64,000 nt of DNA from Mesaphorura yosii (lineage: Eukaryota > Arthropoda > Collembola > Poduromorpha > Tullbergiidae). Both the position numbers and the translations under genes were made by a program. Shown here in pieces: positions 11,901 through 24,774 of the stretch. The notes beneath the pieces were generated by a model that did no database searches, was not told where the DNA came from, and saw nothing but the letters and a program-made list of their open reading frames with translations. The stretch is taken from the NCBI GenBank assembly GCA_009869945.1, contig WIXG01000106.1, positions 156,429-220,428 on the forward strand, written 5' to 3'. Position 1 is the stretch's first letter; every line of letters starts with the position of its first letter.

Positions 11901-14403
11901 AGAAACTACAAACAGCATTCACTGCGAAGGCTGTCGGTACACAGATCCAGGCTCAACAGGTTGTCAAAACGATTCCTCGTAACGCCATCGCTGCCATTGC
12001 TCAAACTCTCAGTTCTCCTACTGTCGCCACTGCTCTGACGGCGAATGAAAAGAGCCTGACCGAGGTACTGACAACTATACGGATCGATTATAACTGATCA
12101 TGTGCTCATTTACTAAACGACATTTCGTCGCAGATAAAAATTAATCAGTACATCAGTGCTGGGAAAGTGAGGACAGTCAACCAAGCCCAGCTGGCGCTGA
12201 AGCTCATTGACATGAATTTTACCGAAGATGATTCGATGGCAGCGGCAACGGAGTGTTCTTCACTTTACACGGCGCTTTGCTTCTTACAGCAAGAATGTCT
12301 ACTCTGTGCTGGCAAATTTTGTGCCAAACAGGTTGAATGCATAAAGGATGATGTTAACGTCAGGCATATTGCAAAATGTATCACGGTTGCTTTTCACTTC
12401 ATTGTAGATGATTTCCATGCTTCAATGCGTCCATCGGTGTTGCAGAACCTGTGCTGCCGAATACTTCATGGTTCAGATACGTGATCATCCAATCATCAAC
12501 CTAACTTGTCCCTTCTGCAAAGAGCCGTCGAATCTGAACGACGACCCTGAATTTACTGCTACGACAGACTACTTTAGTCAGCTGGACATCGTACTGAAGG
12601 ATTTGCTCAGCGAGAGGTATCATGAAATGTTTCAAAGAAAGCTTCGTGACTGGACATTGGCAAAAGTGCCCAACTTCAAATGGTGCTCAAAGGTAAATGT
12701 TGAGAACCTAAAGTTGAGACCAGAGTGAGGCAATAAGTGGGCGTCTTTTCAGTGTTCCTCTGGCTTCATCATGGAACCAATGCAAACGAGATTAGTGTGT
12801 CCAGACTGCAGTGCAGTCACTTGCGCAATTTGCCTTGAAGAGGTAACAATTTCTTGTGATGTTAAACTTTCTGTGACAAACGTTCTTCTTTACTCGCATC
12901 GTCTCATCGCTTTTAGTGGGACAAAGTCAACCATGACCATAAAGACCGCCGGGGAGGAGAAAGCCTGGATATGTATGATGATGAGCAGGACAGCCTGCCA
13001 CCGCTAAAATCCATTGTCAACTTCCTCAACGAAAATTGCATTCAGTGCCCGAGCTGCAAGCAAAGATTTACTCTGGCGCGTGGCGGCTGCATGCATTTAA
13101 CTTGCATACAGTGCCATTTCGAGTTTTGCTCTGGGTGCTGTTCGCAATTTCGAATGGGATCAAAATGCTCGGAGAACGCATTCTGCCAGAAACTTGGCCT
13201 GCATGCTCACCATCCGAGAAATTGTCTCTTTTATCTGCGGGACAAAGAGCCTGAAATGCTGCGAAAGTTGTTGGACGTGAGTTCTGAGTTCTTTAAAGCT
13301 GTTGACATTTGCAAACTGTTACCAACTTGTTTCAATTATTTGCTTCACAGGAAAACAAAATTCTGTACAACAAAGAAGATACTCAAGCAAAAACTACAAA
13401 GACGCTGTCCGAAATCGAAAAAGCGGCTGACAAAGGACAAGCGATCACGATCACGACTCGAGTTACTAAATGTCAAGTGCCAATCTTGCGTGAGACTGAG
13501 AATGGAACTGAAGATGATCTTTGCGGACAAGAAACGTGTCTGGGACATGAAACCGTTTGCTTGTAAGTTAAGTTAGATGAATCAGAGCGTGACCTTCTTC
13601 TTCAGTAATTGGATGCTCTTCTCTTTCATTCCTCCACTGCTCCAGAGTTCACTACGTCGAGTACCTGGGTCTTTTAATTTGGCAAAATGGTTTGGATCCG
13701 ATTTCGCTGTTAAATAACGATGATTTGGAAACGATTATTAAGCGCGGACACAAAAGACTGCCAAGAAAGCCGCATGGAGCGACCGACGCGGAGTATCGAC
13801 CTTTACTGCTGAAAGTAAGAGTGCTCTTTGACTTACAGTAGGTATTAATGTTAATACTAGACTGACGACGTTGGCTTGAGAGAAAAGATTGCATAAAAAG
13901 GATTACGACAAGTGCACAAGTGACACATTATTAGGCAACGGTTTTCCCATTTCAACAGCCTGTTACTTCGCGTAACGAAAGATGAAACGAGGAACTCACC
14001 TGTCAAGCAAAGCAAAGCAAAGTGTAATGAGAGTGGAACACGAAGCCAGTTCCTGATTTTCGGTAATTTTCCACTTGTTACCTGTATGCTTACCTACACT
14101 TCAACCTCTACACGATCTCGGCTGACATTTAAGAATGCAGCAGAGCAAGTTCGGTTCAGAAGGACTATTTTTATAAGAACAAATGTCAACCGAAGCAACA
14201 AGTTGCGTCTTCCATGCGGTGCGAGTTAACCGAGTCAGGCAGAAATATGAACTTGTCACAACAGAGTGAAGATCGAGATTCGTCCGGTCTGGTGCACTGA
14301 GTTGCCTCGTTGCCTGATTGTCCCACGCGGCCTTCAATTAAAAGTACGAGTTGCATGCTTCTTTTCTGTATTGCAGGTGATTGAAGATGAAATACCATTG
14401 TGA
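2908..14403 (+). CDS. LUBEL: LUBEL/HOIP-type linear-ubiquitin E3 ligase (RBR family)
   Basis: Modelled as 19 coding exons, about 2,557 residues: 2908-2976, 3079-3298, 3575-3711, 4088-4738, 5315-6892, 6955-7332, 7453-7668, 8307-8393, 8479-8661, 9059-9713, 9838-11831, 11900-12064, 12134-12331, 12408-12692, 12753-12842, 12917-13276, 13351-13562, 13646-13814, 14377-14403. Every junction keeps frame. Seen in order: a B-box-like Cys/His finger (about residues 97-142), proline-rich and low-complexity linkers, an NZF finger (GPWSCEHCTFVNP, near 665) that would bind ubiquitin, a UBA-like helical region ending in LKPFLMRIWGPP (near 1190), a very acidic stretch (about 1880-2020), then RING1, IBR and RING2. 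RING2 carries GGCMH; its Cys near 2360 matches the catalytic cysteine of HOIP. The end matches the HOIP linear-chain-determining domain (LHGHHPR-like LGLHAHHPRNCLFYLRD, final EDEIPL). In animals this family makes Met1-linked ubiquitin chains in NF-kB-type immune signalling. The start codon is inferred from frame and splice fit. Confidence 0.93.
6230..6310 (+). other. NZF (RanBP2-type) zinc-finger coding segment of LUBEL
   Basis: The segment encodes W-x-C-x2-C, a TF dipeptide and an Asn, followed by C-x2-C (CTICC), the standard NZF layout. In HOIP-family proteins NZF fingers bind ubiquitin or NEMO. Only one clear copy is seen in this protein. Confidence 0.85.
7338..7383. repeat. Degenerate ~14-bp tandem micro-repeat in a LUBEL intron
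   Basis: Three imperfect units, roughly ACAAAATTGTCTCGAG, ACAATTGTTTCCAGT and CAATTGTTCCCGA, directly follow the donor of the intron 7333-7452. The same unit type occurs at 35422-35488 inside a TRPA intron. Confidence 0.55.
12134..13276 (+). other. RING1-IBR-RING2 catalytic module of LUBEL
   Basis: Four and a half short exons encode the RBR module. RING1 begins CLLCAGKFC and includes CVHRCCRTC and CPFCKEP. The IBR includes KWCSKCSSGF and CPDCSAVTCAICLEEW. RING2 begins CIQCPSCKQRF and runs through GGCMHLTCIQC. The HOIP histidine two residues after the GGCMH histidine is Thr here. Confidence 0.93.
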
Positions 14404-16845
14404 TCAGTTCGGAACGAATTCAAAGGGATCCGGTCACGGACAGCATTAATTTTGGAATTATGAAAGTTTTGCGTTTTGCGATCGTAGTTTATCCTAAGCT
14501 TCATTTTTTATAAATGTGGAACTAATGCGTAGTCTTACGTACTGTGCTAATACAGTGTTATCGCGTGCAACTTCCTTAAACAATTACGTTATACAACCAA
14601 GCAAGGCAAGCTCTGCGTGATGCAAATGCAAGGAAATTCCGGTCGTTCGATTCGCTTTTCGTAGATTTGAAGCCTCACGAAAATGGCACGCGTCTTTCAA
14701 TGACGAGTGTTGGCAATTTTCACAACGCATGAAATGCTTCCAGGAATTCTTGTTTACGCCTTCTTGACCGGAAAGTCAACTCAACCGTGATTTCCATCTA
14801 AGCAATGTGCTCGTACCGAATTTCCTATGGCTCAATTGGCAATATTTGCATCAAGTCTCTTTGTTGTTTGTCTTTGTTGTAGTCTCGGCAATTAAAAATG
14901 CACGACGCAGTAGCCTAATTGTAAACTGCAAACTGCAAACAGCTGGTTCTTGTTTTACAGTACTCGAAAGTAAATGTTTGTCGTTTGTCACAATGGCAAG
15001 TTGGAAATGATCTCAACAAGTTAATGACCAATCCACACAAGACGCAACTGCGCTAGATGAGCAGACATAACTTGTACATTTGCCAGCAAAAGATGCGATT
15101 GATGCCAAAAACCAATTGGCGCTGATTCTTGTTTACTCACAACAGACAAAGCAAAGTGACAATTGTTACTTCAATAGACAAGAATAATTTAATTAGTTGT
15201 GTTGAGTGAATTTTTCTGTCATAAATTCTCACACCACCTCATCGAGCCTCAGGGGCCAGTTCCCATCACGGGAAATGCCATTGCCATCCATACTCGGGAG
15301 TCAAAGAGGTAAAGATGCCATGAAATCCCATTTTCGTCAGTAAAACAGTTTCGACAGCACTTCGGTATAGTTCATGAAGTATGCGTACAGCGTAAAGGTA
15401 ACTTGCTACTGAACAAATGCCGAAATGACGAATGACGCAGTTGGCAAAAGCAATACGCAAGCACAGCAATTAAATGGTACTGGATGGAAAGATCCCCGAA
15501 TTGGTTCATCGTCTTCCGTCTTCCGTGACGCAATTACTGGACCAGGACCACTGCGGACAAGAATACACCTTTATAAGTTCATTTTCAACCTAAACACAAC
15601 CTGCAATTAGCTATTAGCATCTCATGCACGGCATAGAGCACAAACACGGAATTATTCTTAAATCAATGAAATCGTTGCATGCGTTATGACTACTACGTAT
15701 AATATGTTTAATTAACTGTAAGCGACTAAGATTGGAGTCTAAGGTGTCCTTCCCACAAATGCAGCCAATCAGCATTCTTACATTTAACCATTGTGATTGT
15801 GATGAGAATCCCAATCCCAATAAAAAAACTGGAAATTACATTGGTCTCAAATCCCACCGCGACGACGACGAGTCAGGGATATAAAGTCACCCATCCACAC
15901 AATTCTGAATTCTGTACTTTTTTTTACTCGTTCGTTCGTTATATAAGCCTACCTGGTCTGGTTGGTCTGGCCAAGTATCTCTTTAATTTCCTTCAAAGTC
16001 AAGACAAGTCGTCAGGTCGGTCCGTCGTCAATGCGTCAGTGTCAGGCGACGTGTCGTGAACAAGACCACAAGCAACAGCAATAGCAAGATCGTCGTCAGC
16101 AGAAGAGGTGTAAAGAGGTTACAGATCAAGTTTTTATAATCTCTTTTTCATCGCAACTGCGTCTTTGAAGATTGCAACTATTTTCCACATAAATAAACCA
16201 TCAACCTGTTGCAGTGCTCTTCATTCCGTTCAGGAATTAACCCGCACTCCTTCACACCCGCGTCGAAAAGGGTACTGATTCGCACATGAACTCGAGTTTG
16301 ACAAATCCAGCCACAATTCCTACACTACAAACCTCACTGATGCAAAGTTATTCGAGGAAACGAGTCAAGTACAAGCACAAGTTGGACAAAGATCGCATTT
16401 CCGACGTCTGAGATCTCACGTCTCAATTAGCATCGACAATATTGCTCAAACAGCACAAATTTCGTGTTCAGAGTGCATTCGAAATCTTCGCCAGAAATTC
16501 AGTCAGTCCTGAAATACAGACACGCTCCTCCTGTAGAAGCAAAAGCCTGCGGCAAGGTCCTTCGCACTTTTGTTTTGGAGTCGGCAGTTTAAGGCTCATG
16601 CATTCTAATTGCCAAACACTGACGATAATTTGACACTTCGTTCAGTGAAAAGGAAAAGTGCTCCACCGTGCTCGTTTTATGGACTCTGAAAAGACGAACA
16701 TCGCTTCGCGTCGCATTTGTGAGTGTGAAAGTAATCAACGTCACGACCCGTCGTCGTCAGTCTAACCCAGTGGGACGCAGTCCAAATATAGCTTGCATTC
16801 AGGTTAAGCGAGAGAAACCGCGACACAACAGACGAGACTGTGAGC
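14404..16845. other. Intergenic region between LUBEL and tyrosine aminotransferase
   Basis: No coding exon supported. It should hold the 3' UTR of the ligase (no perfect AATAAA close to the stop was found) and the promoter and leader of the aminotransferase. A TATATAAG is at 15940-15947 and a GAC triplet run near 15866-15877. Confidence 0.6.
15940..15947 (+). promoter_or_regulatory. TATA-box candidate for the aminotransferase
   Basis: TATATAAG on the plus strand, preceded by a pyrimidine-rich tract and about 0.9 kb before the start codon. It fits a TATA promoter with a long or spliced leader. It is a motif match only. Confidence 0.25.
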
Positions 16846-19800
16846 ATGAGTCAAAATCAACATGGAAAAAACAATGGAAATGGCACCGCAACGGCGACAG
16901 GCCAACCTGGCACAGGAAATTCGGTGCATCCGCAGCCGCAACAGCAACAAGCATGGATGGTTAAGGCATCAGACTTTGCCAAGACCACGTTTAATCCGAT
17001 TCGATCAATCGTGGACAGCATGAAACTGGAACCTCATCCCGAGAAACACATGATTGCCCTCTCAATCGGTAAGATTCTGCCTGTGAACATCACAGTGACA
17101 GCTAGACAGCTTGAAGTAAACAATGGCAGTATGCTGAAGCGTGATGTGACTTGTCACGTCAAATTCCCTCCAGACGACCTTAACGGCTATTAATAAATTA
17201 AAGGTCAAGTCTCATGTCAATTCAATTCAAACCCTAAACCTTCAAACTGCAATAAAACCCTTTCTTGTGGAGATGGAGAATATGGCGACAGTGCAGCGCA
17301 CAAGACTTGTTTAAAGTGCTTGCACCAGCCTTAAACTTGTTTTTGTACGTACATAAGTGAAAAAGTAGTAGTAGTAGCCTTTACTCATAGCAGACGTCTG
17401 GCAAAGCTTAAACTCTGGTGAAGTCACACAATTTCTCCACCGCAGAGCAATTTTCGCCAGCATCACGCCCTAATCGTACTAGTAACCTTGAAAATTGCAA
17501 GTTTTTGCAAACAATTTCATAAAGAAACTGGAACTACAATTCCAAGTCATTTACATAAATATCTTGCGACTCGTACGAGTTTCGAGTTACGATCCGAAAT
17601 CGAACAACTTGTCAAAATCAGAGTCACGAAATCCTCTGACGAGATAATCTCCGACTGGAGTCACGACGACATAAATACGCCGTATTTCATTCAATCTCTC
17701 TTGAGGTCTTACGTAATTGAACGCTATAAACTGCTTAGTGTTTACAATAGTTGCTTGAAAGCAGAAAATTGGGAAAATGGAAATCATTTTAGTTAGTCAT
17801 TCAACCTGTCTGAATGATGCGCCGAGAATGTCTTTAAGAAGCAAACTCATTGTCTCTTGGAGACATGTGCAAAAGGTTACGCGTGCTACCAGCCGCCAGC
17901 GCCAGCGCGGCGAAGTGCAGCATAGCACTGCCCTGAAGCTTGAAAACATGTCAAGAATCAAGAAAACAACTTTTGAGATCCAAGGTCAGGGAAGGGCAGG
18001 TAGTTAGGGAAAATTAACAATTGATTCCTACTTTGGCGTTGGGGATGATTGGGAGAAGCTCGAGGAGAGACAATTCGTGATCGCAAGATCGCAGTGGTCG
18101 ACTTATGACGCAGCAAGCAGATTTTTTGACTGTTACTAAACTGCCAGATGCAAATAAATAGCTAATTAGGTGCATTATGTAATCAAGATCAGGTTCAGGT
18201 ACAAAGTACAAAGGGCCTGTGGAGGAATTTATTGTTTTATTGTTTATTACTTTGTAATTGCACTTGCAAGGTTCTGACAAAAATTTCCAAGCGTTAAAGA
18301 GTTTGTCGCAATTTGTCTGAAATCTCACTTTCAACTTTGTGACAGTTTGTAGTTTGGGCTATGTTTTACTCAATTAGTAAAGAACGCATTCGCTCAGATA
18401 ACTCAATTTACTATGGGCTTAACCTTTCGGACAGGTGACCCGACAATATTTGGAAATCTGAAACCGCACGACTCTGTTCTTGCTGCCATGCAGAAGGCAC
18501 TTGCTTCAATGCTATACAATGGCTATGCTCCTACAGTTGGATATGAAAAGGCACGTGCTGCCGTTGCTCAATACTACAATACTCCTGAGGCTCCGGTTAC
18601 CTCACAAGTAAGGACCATCAGTTATCGAATTATATCTCGTACCGAGGCAGTAGTCCAGCTTGTCATTAATAGACCGCATTTCCTCCAGGACGTAATTCTC
18701 TGCAGTGGCTGCTCCCACGCCCTTGACATTTGCATCTCGGCACTGGCATCCAGAGGACAAAATATTCTGATGCCACGACCAGGATTTTCGATCTATCGAA
18801 CCTTGGCAAATGGATACGGAATTAATACGAAACACTATAATCTTCAGGTAGTAGAACCCAATTTATCCTAATCTTTGTAACAAGAAGTCGTAAAAACTGA
18901 ATTATGAACGGCGTCTTTACCGCTTTACGTTTGCAGCCCGAGTGTGGATGGGAAGTTGATCTGGAGCACCTGGAGTCTTTAATCGATAAAAATACTGCCG
19001 CAATTGTTGTCAACAATCCGAGCAACCCTTGTGGCTCAGTGTATAGCAAGGAACATCTTCTGGAGATTCTGCAGATCGCGGAAAAGCATCATTTGCCAAT
19101 TATCGCTGATGAGATTTACGATTTCTTCGTAAGACCAACACAAGATCCGGAAAATCTATTCTGCTCATACACGAGAATAACGAATTATATGCAATGACAC
19201 TGATTGTAGGTTTTTAAAGGAGAAACGTATCATCCCCTGGGCACACTGAGCAAAAATGTTCCAATCCTCTCCTGCAGTGGTCTCACTAAACGGTATGGCA
19301 CGGGAACGAGAATAAGAGAACGTTTTACTTACTGTGAAGCTCAACTCGGGAATTCTCATAGATCGTCTTCTGAATTTTAGATATTTAGTGCCTGGATGGC
19401 GAATGGGTTGGATTCTGATTCATGACCGAAACAGCGGGTTCGCCGCAGAGGTTCGTACAGGCTTGCAAGCAGTGAGCCAGCGAATAATTGGAAGCAACAC
19501 AATCGTACAGGGAGCGTTGCCCGACATTCTCACACAAACTCCGCAATCATTCTTCGATGATACAATTGCTCAAGTTCAGGTGAGCGCTTCTGCTTCAAGC
19601 AACAAGCTTCTAAATTGTGCCCCTTCTAATTAACCAAGATTATCTCATTTATTTATAGGAAAATGCGGAGATTGCCTTTGAGAGACTCCAACTTTGTGCT
19701 GGACTACATCCAGTGAAACCTCAGGGAGCGATGTACATTATGGTAATATGACTACCACTACAAGGCAGCTTAGCTCTACACCTTTGTCCTGATGGTCGTT

Positions 19801-20238
19801 AAGTTCCGGAATTCTCGTTTTTAGGTTGGCATTGAAATGGAACGCTTTCCAGAATTTGCTACTGAATTCCAGTTCGTTGAAAGACTTGTCTCCGAACAAT
19901 CTGTGTTTTGCCTCCCTGGAAAGGTAATCAATCGACCAAGTACTAAATTGACTTCAGCTTTTAGCAAAATGCTAAATGGAGCTTCTTGTATGCAGTGTTT
20001 CGAGTATGCAGACTACTTCCGCATCGTGCTGACCGTCCCCAAGGAGCAGCTTCTGATTGCACTGGACCGAATCATGGACTACTGCAACGATCATTACGTC
20101 GAGAAAAATAAGCCTGCATCCAGATCGATTGTCCAAGTTGGTGAGGACCAGGTTGAGATAAATCACAACAACAATCACGTTGTCTCAGCCTTCCATAAAG
20201 CAGCCGCCGCAAACAATGCTCGAATGGCAAGAATTTGA
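16846..20238 (+). CDS. TAT: Tyrosine aminotransferase
   Basis: Nine exons, about 484 residues: 16846-17068, 18435-18607, 18689-18847, 18937-19128, 19210-19292, 19381-19579, 19659-19742, 19825-19923, 19996-20238; phases agree throughout. It is a fold-type I PLP enzyme that transfers the amino group of tyrosine to 2-oxoglutarate, the first step of tyrosine breakdown. Visible marks: [14 protein letters not shown] across the first splice, [21 protein letters not shown] (Asn that contacts PLP), [10 protein letters not shown] (Asp/Tyr of the PLP site), the Schiff-base lysine in CSGLTKR (near residue 276), and [13 protein letters not shown] with the substrate-carboxylate arginine. Similarity to animal TAT is continuous to the C-terminal third. 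The first 35 residues are Gln/Asn/Gly-rich and not conserved. The final 35 residues are low complexity. Intron 1 is long (about 1.4 kb). Confidence 0.95.
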
Positions 20239-22285
20239 TTTCTGAAACTTGAGTATTGCATTGCTCCTCTGATTATTGTTGCTATTTTTACAAACTTCCG
20301 TTCCATTTTACATTTATTTCATAGCACAAGCAGGTTAGCTTTAGCTTCAGAAGAATTTTAAGAACGGAAGTAGGCTAGGCGTTTCTCCTGACTCCTGCAT
20401 ATCAGTTACTATGATTAGGTTTGAAACTGCGATAAAGCACGTTATTTTGACTGAAGCTTCTAGAATTCACTATTATTGACTTCGTAGTACTGTTGTGCCG
20501 CAGAAGCTTAGATTTTATTACTGCATTACATAATTCTTAATCATCATCCATGGATCAGAATTCAGAACCCTCCTCCGTATGACACCTATAACTATAACTA
20601 TTGTTTAACTGAGTTACGATGTCACGGTAGGGAAAATTCAATCGGCGCAGCTTCCCGTCCCCTGTACACTATCTTGAGAGAGGCGAGCCGTAAGAAAAAG
20701 AACTAATCAAAGGATCTAAATCAAACGATCGATGAATTTATTGTAATACTGTGATAACAAGTAGATTCGAATTTATTCCATTAACATTCTTAATACTTAT
20801 ACTATTGTAATATGTACTATTGATGTTATTTAATAAAGGTAAACAACTACCCGACATGACATTATTGTTTGATTATTTGATTTGCATAGGACATTTGACA
20901 CGCGGTATTTGGTATTTCAATGAATTCATGTTCAATGCATTGATTTTAAATTGTGTTACGAAATCGATTGATTCGCACAAGACAAAAACTGGAATATGAT
21001 GAATAAATATTGCTAAATTATGTTGAGCATAGCGTCCGTAAGTAAGAATAACTCAACTAGAAAAGAATAAATAAGAGTCTATAAGAAATTAAAATTAATC
21101 TCAGGAAAGAGCGTCATTCACAAGAGGTTACAGGATAAAATTCGCCACGAGTAAATAAAAGTCATCAAAAGTCGGTCGTTGACTTTAGAAGAATGCAGCA
21201 AGTCAATTTATGTCAACAACATCATTCTCTCCCTTCACTGTAATTGCAAAGTACCTTAGAACAAGCAACAGCAAGCATATAAAAGTAACGACGATTTCGA
21301 GGAATTTGTTAAAAAGACTGAGCACGAGGGATTCCAAGAACAAGGGAGGGTCGCTTGCACAATTTACGGTCAATTCAATGTTAGCGCAGTGCAATTCTAA
21401 TAGCAAAATAGAATTCCATCAATTTGACGCTTAATCAGCTTAATGAATTATGAATGCAGCTCTTCCAGATTTGATTTCTTATTATGAGTGCTGTTGGCCG
21501 TTAAAGGTTAATCGTCAAAGGCATTTGTTCAATTTTTTGCTTTGCTTTTTGCGCGCCTGATACCTACTAACAATTTAATTAAGCTAACGCCAACGTGTCA
21601 AATTGTACCTTAAGATTTCTACTGCGCAGCTCATCTGACTAGTTAATCTCCCCTGAAACAGCGTTAATTACAAGGATATGATGTACAAACCCCGAGCTGG
21701 TTGGCTTATACAAAAAATATGACAATTATAACGACACGAAATTGCATAGATTGCGAATATTAGACAGTAAGGTTAGAATTACTAGTACATTAGTCCCACT
21801 CCACTTTGTGATCAATCATTACATCACATTTAATAGTAATTCTTGAAGAAGCCATGAAGTCAACATTTCCTTCGAATTGTGCTTGCATTGCGTAATAAAG
21901 CCCCTGAGTTAATATTATCCTTGCACTTGCAGGCAGGCTAATTATTGTAGTATAGTGTCCTGATATAGTACCTCGTTATTGTTCGCATCATATTTACATG
22001 CGCTAATTATGGCTTATGGTTAACTTGCTATTATTCGTCTATACGTAACTTTATACGACACCTAATTGCTACTCCGATCACAGGAAAATGGCACGTATAC
22101 ACGTAAAAGTCGCGGGCGAAGAAGAGAATGCTCTTCAGCATCGTAATGGTAATGGCTAACGCTAACAAGTTGATACTAACTTCATTTTATTCATGAACCC
22201 TGAGAAAATATTAGCACGTCAACTGACAAGTAGCGAGTTATTGTGAATCGACGGCGAGCAGGATACCCGGAATTAACATTTCAGT
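20239..22285. other. 3' UTR of TAT and intergenic sequence, no further gene seen
   Basis: AT-rich sequence with no supported exon. The first 600 bases are the probable TAT 3' UTR. On the minus strand an AATAAA (plus-strand TTTATT near 22185) lies about 100 bases beyond the proposed last exon of the zinc-finger gene and could be its polyadenylation signal. Confidence 0.6.
20832..20837 (+). terminator. Polyadenylation signal of the aminotransferase
   Basis: AATAAA about 594 bases after the stop codon in an AT-rich tail. It is the first perfect hexamer downstream, so it is the likely 3' end signal. Confidence 0.5.
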
Positions 22286-24774
22286 TCAAAAATTCTGTCT
22301 GAAGGAGGATTCTGGAGGATTACGTCAGTCAACAAGCTTGCATCCAAAGTTTTATAGCTTTAAGCCGAAGAAGAAGCGTAATAGCTTTGTTAAAGTTACC
22401 TCCCTTCGTTTTCATTCCTCAATTTGTCTCAAAAGGGTCAAATTCCCCAACTATCACATCAACTACCTCTCCTGTTCAGGTTCAGGTTTACAGAATTAGG
22501 AAACAAGGGACAGCTTTTGTTTCAACAAGCACAGGGAAATTGAGTAAACATTAAGTTCAGCAATAGGAAAATGTAAATCCCATAACTTATCCAATCAAAA
22601 TCTGTCAAGAAATACACTATCGACGTAATGGCGTCATTGATTCGGTTTTGCGCAAAGCTTGAAATGAGATTAAATGATAATAAATACTACTGCCTTTGAT
22701 GACTGATCTCGACACTACAATAAACATATTTTGAGAACTAATGAACTAAAGCATACGCATCTCCACAATCGGTCACGAAGACTCAGCCTTGGAATTATAA
22801 TTCAATCGATACAAATCTGCAACACACAAAATGATGCAAAATGGCATTAATTCTCATTCCCACGTATTTCACGACGATTAATTTTTCTCTATACACTTAC
22901 GCCTGGTCATGTCTTCCATGGACGACTCCTTGCACTCGTGACCGTAATGCGATTGCGAACCACAGTTGAAGCAGGACATATTTCGAGGTTTGTTGATGTT
23001 GATTTGAAATTCATCAGTGACTTGTGATGTATCGCTGCCATTCATCGATGGTGTTGGAGATTCTGCAAACAGGAAAAGTCGGATGGATAAGAATTGAAGG
23101 ATGAGGAAAACGAGCGAGGCGTTTCACGCTTTTAATAAAACAATGAGAAGCAATTACCTCTTTCTGTTACTCTCGTGTTCCACTTTTCCGTCATACCGAC
23201 GTTGTTTACTAAAGGTGGTTGTGTTGGAACGGAGTAAAGAGGAATCGAGGGATTGGCGTACGGTGGCATTTGCGGGTTCGAGTAGTAGGCTCCAGTATGT
23301 GCCGCAGGATTACTTATTGGAGGAGACGGACTCATGAAAACAGGAAAATTTGCAGGATAAACGTAAGGCAGCGTGGGCTGATCAGATCCTCGAGTAGTGT
23401 CAACTAGTGCTGGCTTCCCTTGGCTCGTATTTGACGTGACTCCAGAAGTTTGCTGGATTGAGTTTACTCCCATGACTGGTTGTGGTGCAGGTAACGTGGC
23501 AGGAGCAGGAGGAGCGATAGATTGAGAATGGTGATGATGATGCATAGCGTGCATTTGCTGCTGCTGCTGTGCTTGGATCTGACTTATATGAGCTGGGGTC
23601 AGAGACTGTGGAGCGATCGGGTAAACGTACACTTGCCCGGTTTTCTGGTCGTAAGTCTGTACAGAAGAGTCATAATTACAACCCTTCATCACAAATCTCT
23701 TTCTAGTTATTTGTTGAAATGTACTAAAATGATTACCTGGGCGTAAAATGTTCCGCCATATGCTCCAAGCTGCTTCCTGTATATACTAAGCTTGACCTGC
23801 ATAAGGATTTCGCTGAGAACGTAGTGTTGATTAAAAGTAAACGCCGGATGATAAAATCCGATTGTGTACAAGAGACATAATTCCGCGAGGGCATCAGAGT
23901 TGAGTCTGTCAAAACCACCTGACTGATTGATATCTGTTGGGTCCATCAGGTCAAAGAATGTGTTGGCACCATCCCTGTTTGATGTTTGCAGCAGCGACAA
24001 GTAGAGTATCATTCGTCGTCTGATGTAGACATTTAGCAAAACGCTGGCGTCACTGGCGCTGTCGTCTGATTCAACGTCATCTTCTGAATCTGCAGAATTG
24101 TGAGACGAAGTCTGATCCAAGTTTACGTGGTTTTCTATTAGCTTGTTGGTGTTAAGCCCGTTCACTGGCGTGAAATTCGGATTCGTCGGGGGTTTCAGTG
24201 GGTGAACGGTGGGAGAATTCCCGTCGTTGACCCAAGCGGCGGTCTTCGCATCCACTGTACTCCGAAGTGGGCGATGAGGATCTGTTCATGATAAACATGC
24301 AGAGTCAGAGAGTTTGAATTCCGGATCAGTGAATATGAAACATGAAGGCTTACCATGATTAGCGTTTGGAATACTCGCTTGTCGCAGCTTACTGCTGACG
24401 GTATTATTGATGCGATTTTTGTCGGCTAATGTTCCAGGCGCAAGGCGTGCATGGTGCTGAGAGTTTGAGTTGGGCACAAATGCATGCCCAATTCCTCCGT
24501 TTGATGGAACAGACGGTACATCTGTAATTAGCGACTGTACTAAAAGGGCTCGATTTTCTTCCGGAGTCGATCCATTTGTCATGAACTTGTTTGCTCTTTG
24601 TTCTGCGTCCCTCAAATCGTGAAAATCACGCCTTCCCAAATTCTCCAGAACTGTTCCGGCAAACCTTAGCTCAAAAGGCAAACAGCACTCCAACAGGGCG
24701 CATAGGGTTTCGATACGAGTAGGGGCTACTTGTTGTCGAAACCAACTTAGCACTTCCTCTTTCGTGTGAATCAT
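22286..24774 (-). CDS. CCHC zinc-finger protein of the ZCCHC2/ZCCHC14 family
   Basis: Five exons on the minus strand, about 550 residues: 24774-24354, 24281-23737, 23656-23158, 23062-22901, 22311-22286. The N-terminal region (MIHTKEEVLSWFRQQ, then a stretch with CLPFELRFAGTVLENLGRRD) matches the conserved helical domain shared by ZCCHC2 and ZCCHC14, which recruit TENT4 poly(A) polymerases to RNA in vertebrates. A second conserved block follows (YIRRRMILYLSLL, then a segment with AYGGTFYAQ). The middle is His/Gln/Pro-rich with a Gln run. The C-terminus has one CCHC knuckle, CFNCGSQSHYGHEC. No SAM or PX domain is visible. The 26-base last exon was chosen because it fits the phase and gives an ending RQSSFRQNF; it is less certain than the rest. 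The start is the first in-exon ATG; an upstream exon cannot be excluded. Confidence 0.82.

Noticed and set aside
21203..21434. Complementary small frames with a leucine-rich, membrane-like reading
   Set aside because: AT-rich intergenic sequence; nothing supports translation on either strand.
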